Assembly (NCBI RefSeq): GCF_013085545.1
Contig: NZ_CP039543.1
Location: 4,061,322 to 4,125,321, forward strand
Direction: 5' to 3'
Source: Oceanidesulfovibrio marinus
Lineage (GTDB): Bacteria; Desulfobacterota; Desulfovibrionia; Desulfovibrionales; Desulfovibrionaceae
Length of the DNA: 64,000 bases
Each line of letters begins with the position of its first letter. Position 1 is the stretch's first letter. A program made the translations under genes and the position numbers. The notes beneath the pieces are model-generated. The model did no database searches. It was not told the DNA's origin and saw only the letters and a list, made by a program, of their open reading frames with translations. Of this stretch, positions 1-8,781 are shown piece by piece.

Positions 1-1
1 G

Positions 2-1318
2 AGGACAGCGGCCAAGGATCAGACTGCCTCGTCAGGGGAGTCGGAACCCACGGTTCAGGCCGAGTCGGACGAGGCGTTCAGCGCCGACAGGACGCCGCTT
101 CTGGAGTACGATCTGGGAGGCTCCGGAAACGGCGCCGTGCTGCCGGAGCTGCCGGCCGCCGGCTCCAGCTTCCGGGTGGAAATCGCGCCGCTCACATCGG
201 TGCTGCTGGGCGACGACCGGGCGCTGGTCTACCGCCGGGTGATGGCCGACGGTAAGGTGGTGCGCCAGGGTTTTCTCATCGATCTCTACAGCTTTCTGGA
301 AAGCCTCATCGCCCGGTACTACATGGACCAGCCCATTGCCGGGTACACGCGCCTGGCCCTGACCGTGACCGACGGCGCCGGGCGCACGCTGCTGACAGGC
401 AAGTCCGGAGAAGGTCCGGAGCCGGGCTTTGCGCCGGCCGTGGACATCTTCCGCACCTTCCCCAGGCCGTTCTCCTTCCTTGGCGCGCGGCTCTCGGCCG
501 ACGAGGTGCCTGCAGGGCAGGGCCGTCGGGTGCTGGTGGGCGCGGCTGGCGTGGCGGCGTTCATCCTGATGGCCGGTCTCGCGGCCATCTACCTGTCGGC
601 GCGCAAGGCCGTGGAGCTCTCCAGACGCCGCGCCGGGTTCGTCTCCTCGGTGACGCACGAGCTCAAGACGCCGCTGACTTCGATTCGCATGTATGCCGAG
701 ATGCTGGAGCAGGGCGTGGCGCGGGATGAGCCCTCGCGCAAGCGCTACCTGGGCGTCATCGGCTCGGAAGCGGCGCGGCTCACCCGACTCATCGCCAACG
801 TGCTGGAGTTCTCCCGGCTGGAGCAGCGCGAGCGGCCCCTGGAGCTGAAGAACGGCAGGCTGGACGAGGTAGTCTCCGAGATCAGCGCGTCGCTCCGGCC
901 CAAAATCGAGCGCGAAGGCTTCGAGCTCCTGGTGGACAACCAGCTGGAGCGCGGCTTCTCCTACGACCGCGAGGTGATGGTGCAGGTGCTGATGAACCTC
1001 GTGGAGAACAGCATGAAGTTCGGCAGCGAGGGGTCGGTGAAGCGCATCACCGTGACGGCGCGGGAGGAAGGCCCGCGTGCAGTGGTGACGGTGCGCGACA
1101 CTGGTCCGGGCGTAGAGCCGCGGGACCTGGCGCGGATATTTGACGATTTCTACCGCGCGGATGATTCCCTGACGCGCAAGACCCAGGGCACGGGCCTGGG
1201 CCTGGCCCTGGTGAAGCGGTTCGTGGCCGCCATGGGCGGCACTGTGACCGCGCACAACGCCGAGGACGGCGGCCTGATCGTGGTCATGAGCTTCCACGCC
1301 AGCCCGCTGAAGGCGTAG
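2..1318 (+). CDS. Sensor histidine kinase, 3' part (5' end outside window)
   Basis: The frame is open to the left edge, so the N-terminus is missing; the first in-frame GTG (137) is not a convincing start. A poorly conserved sensor region leads to one hydrophobic segment (VGAAGVAAFILMAGLAAIYL) directly before the H-box VTHELKTPL, with no clear HAMP between them. The N-box (LMNLVENSMKFG), G1 (DTGPGVEP) and G2 (GTGLGLALV) of the ATP-binding domain follow, all intact. It should autophosphorylate on the H-box His at the inner membrane and pass phosphate to a response regulator, probably encoded to the left. It converges with the next gene. Confidence 0.85.
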   Translation, partial: RTAAKDQTASSGESEPTVQAESDEAFSADRTPLLEYDLGGSGNGAVLPELPAAGSSFRVEIAPLTSVLLGDDRALVYRRVMADGKVVRQGFLIDLYSFLESLIARYYMDQPIAGYTRLALTVTDGAGRTLLTGKSGEGPEPGFAPAVDIFRTFPRPFSFLGARLSADEVPAGQGRRVLVGAAGVAAFILMAGLAAIYLSARKAVELSRRRAGFVSSVTHELKTPLTSIRMYAEMLEQGVARDEPSRKRYLGVIGSEAARLTRLIANVLEFSRLEQRERPLELKNGRLDEVVSEISASLRPKIEREGFELLVDNQLERGFSYDREVMVQVLMNLVENSMKFGSEGSVKRITVTAREEGPRAVVTVRDTGPGVEPRDLARIFDDFYRADDSLTRKTQGTGLGLALVKRFVAAMGGTVTAHNAEDGGLIVVMSFHASPLKA

Positions 1319-1435
1319 AGCCACTCAGCAGCTGTCGACTCTAAGGATTCCCCGGGCGTTTCAACTCTGCAAAGCACTCCCTAGACTCTCGCGTCGTCCT
1401 CCCACACCTCTATCCGGACAACTCGCCAACCGCGC

Positions 1436-4400
1436 CTAGCTCGTGGCCGCGGTCCGCGCCTGCTCGAATGGCAGCGGCGCCGGGTCGTACGCCTTGCCCT
1501 GGCGGATGTCCTGGAGCAACCGCCGCTCCGTCTCCGCCGCCGGCTGGCGCTGCTTGAGCCCCAGATTTTCCCACTGCGCCAGCTCGCCTTCCATGAACCT
1601 GTGCTCCATGTTGCTGTCCTGGTCGTAGAGCGTGCCGATGGTGTACCACGCCGCGGCTGTCTCGAAGTCGCCCTGCACCCGGCTGGCCAAGCCCAGGTAG
1701 TAGGCCACCTCGCCGCGGTTGTGGTCGTTGGTGGCGTACTCCAGCAGCGGCGCGGCCGGCGCCTTGCCCAGCAGAAAGCGGATTGTTTTGGCGTAGATGT
1801 CCTGGGGAACGCGGTCCAGCCTGGTCAGGATGGTGGCGTCGTAGCCTTGCGGCGTGCGGTCGTTGGCGAGCCAGCCGATGGTCTGCAGCAGAAGCATGTA
1901 GGCGTGGAACCTGGGGCGCGTGTCGTACGTGAGCAGGTCGTCCACCATGACGGGGCGGTAGTACTGGCGCTCCATGAGCCCGGTGGCCACGCCGAGGTAC
2001 ATCTTGCCCCTGGTGCTGGAGCGCAGGTCGCGCAGGGCGGCGTCCTCCCCGTAGCCGGGGTGCGCGGCCAGGACCATGTAGCGGAGAATCTTGCCCGTGG
2101 GTCCGGCGTTGGTGAAGGAGGCATGCTCCATGTAAGCCAGGGCCGCTTCCGGCCGGTTTGCGGCAAGGAGTTTTTCGATTGCGTCCTGGGCGAACCACCA
2201 GGGCAGCCCCTTGCCCCTGTTGACCGCTTTGGAGAACGCGCCGATGCGCTGCACGGCCTGGTCGTACGGCATGTGCTTGGTCAGCTCCACCATGGTGTCG
2301 CTCACCCAGCGCCGGGGTATGTGGGTGTTGTCCTCGGCGCGGGTCTGGGCAAACGCCGCGGCCTCGTCAATGCGGTCGGCGAGTATCAGGCTTTCCAGGT
2401 TGTAGGCGTAGTAGAAGCTGGCGGTGGGGTAGCGTTCGTGCAGGGCGCGGAATATCTCGTCGCTGCGCTCGGCCTCCCCCATGCGGGCCAGGGCCTGGGC
2501 CGTGGTGGCCATGACGGCTCCGATAGCGCTGTCCACGTTGTGTCCCACCAGCTGGAGCGCCTTCTCCGGCTGGTCGTGCTCGATGTACAGAACGCCCAGG
2601 GTGCAGCGCGTGTTGTACGCGCCCACGGTATTCTTCGACATCTGCTCGCCCATCTGGTCGAGGTAGAGCTTCTCGGCCTCGTCCCACATCTCCAGCTTCT
2701 TCATCACGCGCAGGGTGTTGCGCATCAGGATCCTGTCGCCAGGGTTCAGGGAGATGGCCTGGCGGTAGCAGGCCAGGGCGTGATCCAGCCCGTTGCCGCC
2801 GTGCTCGGCGTAGAAGTCGCCGGCTTTGCGCAGCAACCGCCCGGCCGTGACGGCCTTGGGGTTCATGCCGTTGAGCGAGGCTCGGAGCACAGCCTCGTCG
2901 CCTTCCAGCTCGGCCAGGAACACGGCGCGGTCGCCATAGGCGGGGTTCAGCCGTATGGCGCGCCGCAGTGCGCTGGCCGCACGGGTCTTGCTCTGCTCGT
3001 CGATCTGTTCGGCCCACTCGGCCAGGCCGCTGGGCCGGGAGTCCAGAATCTGCGCAAGCCACGGCCTGGACGCGGTCTCCTGCGCCGGGAAGATGAGGAA
3101 CTCGTTTCCCTCGACGAGAAACGGCGTGCACTCCGGGCTCTTGAACAGGGGCGAGATCGCGGCTTCAGCGTCCTTGTGGCGTCCCGCGGATTGCAGGGTT
3201 CGCGCATTCATGGCGATGACCAGTGGGTGGTTGTCCATGGCCGTTGCGAAGTCTTCCAGTATTTCCCGGCCTTCCTCGGCAACGCCGCGGCTGAAGGTGT
3301 GCGTGTGGTGGAAGTTGTAGAGAATGGATTCGTAGTAGCTCTGCATCACGTTGCGGCACTCCGCCGCCGTGGCGAATGGCCCGTCGCCGCCGCCGGCCAG
3401 GGGGTCCCACAGCGTGAGCCGCGCCGCGAACCGGCGCATGTCCGGGAACTCGTCCTCGTCCACGTCCGCATCGGTTTCGAGCCATCCGCCCGGCTCGTTG
3501 GGCCGGCCGACCACGTGGTTGACGTACTCCAGCGTGAAGAACGTGAGATTGAGCCGCTCGGCAAGGGAAGCGTCGTCGGCTAAAGCGGCGAGGACCGGCA
3601 GGGTCAGGGGCAGGAAGTCCCGGCCCGCGTTCACGTACCCTCCGATTCTGCCATGCTCTCCGGCCTGGGCCAGGAGGTCCATGTACAGGATCGGGGCCAG
3701 GGTGGATTGTGCCGCGCGCTTCTCGTCCAGGGCGGCGTCGGCAAGGCCGGCGCAGTCTGCATTCAGGGCCAGATCCATCAGCTGGTCGGCGTCGTCGCGC
3801 GGGGTGATGTCTTGCGAAGCCAGCAGCGCTCCCTGCATCTGGGCGTGGCTCGCGTAACCCATGGCCAGGGCGAGCAGCCCTTCGTCGCGGACAAGCTCGC
3901 CAGGCGTATTATCCGGCGCGGCGTGGCGCGCCATGGCCAGGAAGGCGACGCCGCGCGTGGCCAGCGGCTCCATGCGGGCCAGAGGGTCATCAGGCAAGCC
4001 CATGAGCATGAGGGCGTAGCCGCGGACGGCGCGGCGCAGCAGGGCGGGATGCGGACCGTGCTCCACCCCCAAACCGTTCAACGCAGCTAGGCCCAGGAAC
4101 AGCGCGCGTGGCTCGCCCTGGTTCAGCAGATCATCCGCCATGGCCAGCGCTTTTTGCGGCGGTACGCTATAGCTGGGCAGCGGCCCGGCATGTTTTTCCA
4201 GCAGGGTGATCCATTGCTCATACGCCTGGAGCCAGTCCGCAAAATCGGCGTCGTAGGGCAGCTCCACCGCATCCAGCTCCTCGCCGTCGCGTTGGAGGCT
4301 GGCGCGGATGCGCGTTGCGTCGTAGCGGATGTCCGCAGTCAGACCGTCCGGGCCTGCGCTATCCGCCCGGGCCGGCGGCCAGACATGGTAGAGGTCCAGC

Positions 4401-5122
4401 AGGCAGGAAAAGACGTTGGCGAGCCGGCGGTCCGGGTCGAGCAGCAGGGCGTCCTTCCAGTACTGGGGCTGGTCCACGAAGGCGATGTCCTGAAAGCTCA
4501 TCTGCCGCCAGCGCAGGGGCCGCAGGCCGCCGGGCATGTATTCGACAGCGGATACTGTTTGCCGGGGCGGCTGGGTAAAGGGGTTGGGCGTAGGCTTGGG
4601 AGTTGCCCGAGCCGTGGGCGCCAGCGGAACCGGCACGGGCAGATAGTCTCGGAGCAGCTCCGGAGCCGTCTTCCAGACCACGAACAGAGCGAGGCAGAGC
4701 GCGGCCGCACCCACCAGTCCCCAGCGGAAGATTCGCCGCAGCAGGCCGGGGCCTTCGGGCTCGTCGTCATCCTGGTCGATTACATAGTTGCTGGACGCGT
4801 CGGGCCGGGGCGCAGGGTTTGCGGCGTGCGCAGACGGCGCAGCGCGTGGCGTGGGGCTCGTGGTTTGCGCCACCCAGGTGGGCACCTGCACGGCTTCGAG
4901 GTCGACAACCGCGCCGCGTTCGCGCAGGAGCGAGGCCAGACGCTCCGCCGTGTCGCGGTTCATGCGCTGGGAGATGATGCACGGCATCTCCTCCAGCCGG
5001 TTCAATGCTTCGGGCCTGGAGGCGCCGAGCTTTTCCAGAACGCGCAGGGCAAGCTGCCGGCTCGGCGCGGTGGGTGTTTCACGGAGAATTACGCGGACGA
5101 ACTCCTGCGCGGCTGCAGACAT
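1436..5122 (-). CDS. Large TPR-rich membrane-anchored protein (1228 aa)
   Basis: The start is the ATG at 5122, preceded by GGGAGG seven bases upstream; the frame runs about 50 codons further up without a better site. Residues 6-78 resemble the ribosomal L7/L12 C-terminal alpha/beta fold (inference from spacing of hydrophobics and the final RERGAVVDLE strand). A Pro/Ala linker, an acidic patch and one membrane segment (about 134-150) follow. The remaining 1000 residues are mainly alpha-helical repeats with TPR-like units, clearest around DHALACYRQAISLNP and later helices. It is probably anchored in the inner membrane with a periplasmic repeat scaffold; partner unknown. No recognisable operon partner lies next to it. 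Confidence 0.75.
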   Translation of the reverse strand: MSAAAQEFVRVILRETPTAPSRQLALRVLEKLGASRPEALNRLEEMPCIISQRMNRDTAERLASLLRERGAVVDLEAVQVPTWVAQTTSPTPRAAPSAHAANPAPRPDASSNYVIDQDDDEPEGPGLLRRIFRWGLVGAAALCLALFVVWKTAPELLRDYLPVPVPLAPTARATPKPTPNPFTQPPRQTVSAVEYMPGGLRPLRWRQMSFQDIAFVDQPQYWKDALLLDPDRRLANVFSCLLDLYHVWPPARADSAGPDGLTADIRYDATRIRASLQRDGEELDAVELPYDADFADWLQAYEQWITLLEKHAGPLPSYSVPPQKALAMADDLLNQGEPRALFLGLAALNGLGVEHGPHPALLRRAVRGYALMLMGLPDDPLARMEPLATRGVAFLAMARHAAPDNTPGELVRDEGLLALAMGYASHAQMQGALLASQDITPRDDADQLMDLALNADCAGLADAALDEKRAAQSTLAPILYMDLLAQAGEHGRIGGYVNAGRDFLPLTLPVLAALADDASLAERLNLTFFTLEYVNHVVGRPNEPGGWLETDADVDEDEFPDMRRFAARLTLWDPLAGGGDGPFATAAECRNVMQSYYESILYNFHHTHTFSRGVAEEGREILEDFATAMDNHPLVIAMNARTLQSAGRHKDAEAAISPLFKSPECTPFLVEGNEFLIFPAQETASRPWLAQILDSRPSGLAEWAEQIDEQSKTRAASALRRAIRLNPAYGDRAVFLAELEGDEAVLRASLNGMNPKAVTAGRLLRKAGDFYAEHGGNGLDHALACYRQAISLNPGDRILMRNTLRVMKKLEMWDEAEKLYLDQMGEQMSKNTVGAYNTRCTLGVLYIEHDQPEKALQLVGHNVDSAIGAVMATTAQALARMGEAERSDEIFRALHERYPTASFYYAYNLESLILADRIDEAAAFAQTRAEDNTHIPRRWVSDTMVELTKHMPYDQAVQRIGAFSKAVNRGKGLPWWFAQDAIEKLLAANRPEAALAYMEHASFTNAGPTGKILRYMVLAAHPGYGEDAALRDLRSSTRGKMYLGVATGLMERQYYRPVMVDDLLTYDTRPRFHAYMLLLQTIGWLANDRTPQGYDATILTRLDRVPQDIYAKTIRFLLGKAPAAPLLEYATNDHNRGEVAYYLGLASRVQGDFETAAAWYTIGTLYDQDSNMEHRFMEGELAQWENLGLKQRQPAAETERRLLQDIRQGKAYDPAPLPFEQARTAATS

Positions 5123-5326
5123 GGAAGGACCTCCCGGGGGATGAGGAGCCATGAGCATCGGCGACGTCAACGTGCTGGCGCGTCGGATTCTATAGTGGGG
5201 CAGTCTGATGCATAGGTGATCAACATAGGATCGTTTATATGGAGGGGTAGCACGGCCGCAGGCGAAGGGCAACCGATACGGAGGGAAAATGCGGTGTGCC
5301 GGTTGGAGCCGGCAGCGGGGCAGGGA

Positions 5327-5986
5327 TCAGCCGCGCGGGGCGGCGAGCATCTGCATGATCAGCGCGCGGGCGTTGGCCTGGGTAGCGTCGTACTCGTCTT
5401 TGCTGAGTCCTGCGCCCAGGGCCGCGGCGCGGCGCACGTTGGCCGGCAGGAAGTCTGGCGCCTCGTGTGCGCCGGAGTTAATCAGAAGCTTAACGCCGTG
5501 CTCGCGGGCCAGGCTCGCTACCAGGCCGTTGGCCAGACAGTGGCCTGCGCGCAGGGATATCTCCAGATGCACGCCGCGTTCGGCCGCCAGTGCCGCTTCC
5601 TCGTGGGAGAGGATTCCCGGGTGGGCCAGAAGGTCCGCGCCGGACTCGATGGCCGCGAGGTTGGTGCCCTGGGCCACCGGGGCAAGGATGCTCTCGCCAT
5701 GCACGGCCACGAGCTGCGCGCCCAGCTCCCGCGCCCGGGCCACGGCGCCGGACAGCAGGGCCGGCGGCACAAAGGTGAGCTCCACGCCCACGAACACGTC
5801 CACATCGGTGTAGATGGAGTCCTCGGCGGATTTGCGCAGGACCTCCACGGTGTGCTCCAGAGTGGCGGTGTCGGCGTGGTCCAGCAGAATAACGGCGCGG
5901 CAGCCGGCGGCGCGGGCTCTGGCAGCGGCCTCGGCAGGCACAAGCCGGCCGTCGGAAACAGTCGTATGGATGTTGCAATCTATCAT
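5327..5986 (-). CDS. PHP-domain metal-dependent phosphoesterase
   Basis: A 219-residue PHP-fold protein of the stand-alone histidinol-phosphatase-like type. Recognisable PHP motifs are NIHTTVSDG (7-13 region), LLDHAD, GVELTF, VAVHGES, LLAHPG and NSGAHEAPD. These normally hold two or three metals for phosphoester hydrolysis. The first His of the HxH metal motif is Asn (D-C-N-I-H), while the second His and the other ligands look present. The start is the only ATG that places this motif at the N-terminus, although no strong ribosome binding site is seen. It lies at the end of the minus-strand miaB-nuclease run, 158 bases after it. Substrate unknown. Confidence 0.8.
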   Translation of the reverse strand: MIDCNIHTTVSDGRLVPAEAAARARAAGCRAVILLDHADTATLEHTVEVLRKSAEDSIYTDVDVFVGVELTFVPPALLSGAVARARELGAQLVAVHGESILAPVAQGTNLAAIESGADLLAHPGILSHEEAALAAERGVHLEISLRAGHCLANGLVASLAREHGVKLLINSGAHEAPDFLPANVRRAAALGAGLSKDEYDATQANARALIMQMLAAPRG

Positions 5987-6144
5987 GAGCAGAGGGGGCG
6001 GTGGTATGTACGGCTGTGCAGAGGGGGCGTTCAATCGGAAAAAAGAGCAGGGGCGAGCATCGCGAGCAGAGGACGCAGCCGTCCACGGTACGTCGTCCAG
6101 GCCTCCGGCCGCATAGGGCCGGATAAGCACCGGAACCGACGCGC

Positions 6145-6639
6145 CTACATCTTGTACTTGTTCTCGTCCACGTTGAGCTTTTCGAGCAGCTCGTTCCACT
6201 CCTTGGCGTCGTCGGACTGCAGCACGGGCTTGCCCTCGCCGATGGAGTCGGTGGAGGCCTGTTCCAGCACATCCTCGGCAACGGCGATGGGGGCAGAGGC
6301 GCGCAGTGCGAGGGCGATGCCGTCCGATGGCCGGCAGTCGATCTTGCGCACGGAGCCGCCCTGGTCCACCTCAATCTCGGCGTAAAAGGTGCCGTCCTTC
6401 AGGGAAACGACGTTGACGGAGAGGATCTTGCCGCCCAGGGACTCAAGGGTGGAGAGGAGCAGGTCGTGGGTCATGGGCCGCGGCAGCTTCACGCCGTTGA
6501 GGGCCAGGGAGATGGCCATGGCCTCCATGGCGCCGATCCAGATGGGCAGCGCGGTTTTCTCTTCAAGGTCCTTGAGCACCAGGACCGGGACCTGCGAATC
6601 TTCGTCGAGAGCCAGTCCGAATACTTTCATTTCTACCAT
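6145..6639 (-). CDS. Bifunctional nuclease family protein (DUF151)
   Basis: A 164-residue protein of the BFN/DUF151 family, recognised from LPIWIGAMEAMAISLAL, RPMTHDLL and RKIDCRPSDGIALALR. Members are reported to have RNase and DNase activity, or to be uncharacterised cytosolic proteins. The start ATG lies inside the last codons of miaB (seven-base overlap), implying translational coupling. A second ATG three codons in is possible. A negatively charged C-terminal tail (NELLEKLNVDENKYKM) extends past the core domain, which is typical of deltaproteobacterial copies as far as I can judge. Confidence 0.88.
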   Translation of the reverse strand: MVEMKVFGLALDEDSQVPVLVLKDLEEKTALPIWIGAMEAMAISLALNGVKLPRPMTHDLLLSTLESLGGKILSVNVVSLKDGTFYAEIEVDQGGSVRKIDCRPSDGIALALRASAPIAVAEDVLEQASTDSIGEGKPVLQSDDAKEWNELLEKLNVDENKYKM

Positions 6640-8099
6640 GGCTCACCTACCAGTTCTCCCAACAGGGAGTGTTTTTTCGCCATGAGGATGCGGGCCCTGG
6701 CCAGCGAACCCGAGGCGATGGATTCCGGGTCGCATTCTTCGGGCAGCCGCATGTTGACCACGTGGCCGTATGGGTCCCGGCCGCGTACACAGGCGCTGGT
6801 AACGCCGTCGAACTCCGGTCCGGCAGAGGCGGAAGCCGCTTCCTTCCTGGCCGCCGTGCCGGCGTTGTGCCGGGACTCCGGCTGCTTCTTGCTGACGCCT
6901 TCAATGAGCAAGAGCGACTCGCTGCCGACCATGTTCGCCAGGGTGCGCGTGGTGAGGTCGTGCTGCAGGGTCTGCAGTCGGGCAAGGCGCTCGGCCTTCA
7001 GCTCTTCGGGAATCTTGTCCAGCATTCGGGCGGCGCGCACACCTGGGCGATCAGAATACATGAAGGAGAAGCTTTGGGCAAAGTCTGCTTCTTCCATGGC
7101 CCCGAGGGTTTGCAGAAAGTCCTCTTCGGTCTCGCCGGGAAAGCCCACCATGAGGTCCGTGGTGATTTGCATGCCCGGACGCACCTTGCGCAGCCGGCGC
7201 ACGATGCGCATGTAGCGCTCGCGGTCGTACTTGCGGCCCATGGACTTGAGGATGCTGTCCGATCCGGACTGCAGCGGCAGGTGGAGCGCAGGGCAGAGGG
7301 TTTCGAGCTCGCCGAAGGCCTCCACCACCTCGGGGGCGATGTCCTTGGGGTGCGATGTGGTGAAGCGCAGCCGCTCCAGGCCGTCGATGGCCGCGACCTG
7401 CCGCAGGAGCTCGGCGAAAGTGGGCTGGCCCGCGCCGGCCGCGTCCTGGCCGTAGCTGTTCACGTTCTGGCCCAGCAGGGTCACCTCGCGCACGCCGCGA
7501 TCCACCCAGGACTCGCATTCCGCCAGGATGGACGCCGCCGTGCGGGACTTCTGCCGGCCGCGCACATAGGGCACGATGCAGTAGGCGCAGAAGTTGTCGC
7601 AGCCCTGCATGATGGAGACAAAGGCCTGGCCGGCGGTCCCCGAGATATCACCATCGCGCGACTCACCAGCCAGGGTGTCGCGCTCGGCGTACTCCTCGGA
7701 GAAGTCCACCAGGGAGAGGGAGAGACGGGGCTCGCGCACCAGCCGCTCGATGGCCTGTGGCGCCATGGCCGCGCCGTCCGCGCCGAAGACCAGCCGGACA
7801 TAGGGGAAACGCTTGGGCAGGGAGTCGCCAAGCTGCTGGGCCACGCAGCCGCCCACCGCCGCAAAGGCCTCGGGATTCCTGTCGAAGATCGAGCGCAGGC
7901 GGCCGAGCTGGCTGTACACCTTCTGCTCGGGTTTATCGCGCACGCTACAGGTGTTGAGGATGATAACGCCGGCGTCTTCGGGCCGGGCGGTCTCCTGGAA
8001 ACCGCGTGCGCGGAGCGATCGGGCGAGCCAGGCCGAGTCGTTGACGTTCATCTGGCAGCCGAACGTGATGATGTGAAAGTTGGGCAGGGATTGAGACAT
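6633..8099 (-). CDS. miaB: tRNA-2-methylthio-N6-dimethylallyladenosine synthase
   Basis: Radical-SAM methylthiotransferase (488 aa) that converts i6A37 to ms2i6A37 in tRNAs reading UNN codons. The N-terminal UPF0004 domain carries cluster ligands C15, C51 and C85. The radical SAM CxxxCxxC is C167, C171, C174 (QGCDNFCAYC). A TRAM domain closes the protein but holds a low-complexity stretch of about 25 residues (rich in Ala, Ser, Arg) that most MiaB proteins lack. The start at 8099 gives the usual FHIITFGCQMN beginning; an AAGGA lies too far upstream to settle it, and an in-frame ATG at 8117 is possible. The gene overlaps the downstream nuclease gene. Confidence 0.93.
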   Translation of the reverse strand: MSQSLPNFHIITFGCQMNVNDSAWLARSLRARGFQETARPEDAGVIILNTCSVRDKPEQKVYSQLGRLRSIFDRNPEAFAAVGGCVAQQLGDSLPKRFPYVRLVFGADGAAMAPQAIERLVREPRLSLSLVDFSEEYAERDTLAGESRDGDISGTAGQAFVSIMQGCDNFCAYCIVPYVRGRQKSRTAASILAECESWVDRGVREVTLLGQNVNSYGQDAAGAGQPTFAELLRQVAAIDGLERLRFTTSHPKDIAPEVVEAFGELETLCPALHLPLQSGSDSILKSMGRKYDRERYMRIVRRLRKVRPGMQITTDLMVGFPGETEEDFLQTLGAMEEADFAQSFSFMYSDRPGVRAARMLDKIPEELKAERLARLQTLQHDLTTRTLANMVGSESLLLIEGVSKKQPESRHNAGTAARKEAASASAGPEFDGVTSACVRGRDPYGHVVNMRLPEECDPESIASGSLARARILMAKKHSLLGELVGEPW

Positions 8100-8175
8100 G
8101 TAATAACTACTAAGCATCCTTACGCAGAGAGAAAACCCCCTGCGCGGTTGTAAAAATTGAAAGGGTGGGGGCGGG

Positions 8176-8781
8176 TCAGCAGCTGTCGGTGGAGAGCTCG
8201 TCGGGCGCGTCCGCGGAATCGAGCATGGCAAGGATCATGTCCTGGGCCTCTTCCGGAGAGACTGTGTCCGCATCGATAACGAGCTCGGCGTCGGGATTTT
8301 CCTCGTATGGGCTGTCCACGCCGATGACCTCGCCCAGGCCGTCCACCTCCTCGCCGGTACGCTGGCGCTCCAGGGCCTTCTCGTACAGCCCGGCCATGAC
8401 CAGGCCCTCGGGCCGTTCGCCTTCGCGATGCATGGCCGTCTCCAGGGCGCACTTGAGGTAGACTTCGAAAAAGCAGGGGATGAGCTTGCGGGCGTACTGG
8501 CGCATGAAAAGCCTGTGGCCGGTGCCGTCCATGACCACGATGAACCCTTTGGCCGCAAGCCGGGTGGCTTCCTCGACGAACTGTGCGTAGGCCGAGCGCC
8601 TGTCCTCCGGGGTGTATGTGGGCCGGGGCACGTACTTGCGCCGGCGCTCGTCCATAGAGAGCAGGACCACGGGCTTGGAGCGCGCCACCAGCTCGTCCCG
8701 AACCAGACTCGCCACCGTAGACTTGCCCGATCCGGGCAGTCCGGTGATCCATACGACACAACCAGGCGCCATGGCCGCCAT
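8176..8781 (-). CDS. Adenylylsulfate-kinase-like P-loop ATPase
   Basis: A 201-residue P-loop kinase with Walker A GLPGSGKST near the N-terminus and a DGTGH segment matching the APS-kinase/gluconate-kinase group. The start is the ATG at 8781, which overlaps the TGA of the upstream kinase gene (TGATG) and has GGGAG six bases before it; a GTG at 8814 is the alternative. Whether it phosphorylates adenylylsulfate is uncertain. Its coupling to an aminoglycoside-phosphotransferase-like gene recalls known fusions of these two domains, so the pair probably forms one functional unit on an unknown small molecule. Confidence 0.8.
   Translation of the reverse strand: MAAMAPGCVVWITGLPGSGKSTVASLVRDELVARSKPVVLLSMDERRRKYVPRPTYTPEDRRSAYAQFVEEATRLAAKGFIVVMDGTGHRLFMRQYARKLIPCFFEVYLKCALETAMHREGERPEGLVMAGLYEKALERQRTGEEVDGLGEVIGVDSPYEENPDAELVIDADTVSPEEAQDMILAMLDSADAPDELSTDSC

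Noticed and set aside
32-1324. Minus-strand open frame opposite the first kinase
   Set aside because: His/Arg-rich antisense shadow; the plus strand carries all histidine-kinase motifs.
1601-3583. Long plus-strand open frame (660 codons) across the TPR gene
   Set aside because: It is rich in Gly, Val, Arg and His, matches no protein pattern and mirrors the coding frame of the minus-strand TPR gene; a GC-rich antisense shadow.
8100-8175. Terminator between the APS-kinase-like gene and miaB
   Set aside because: CCCCC/GGGGG with a TTTT is present, but the 5-bp stem and 20-base loop are too weak to call.
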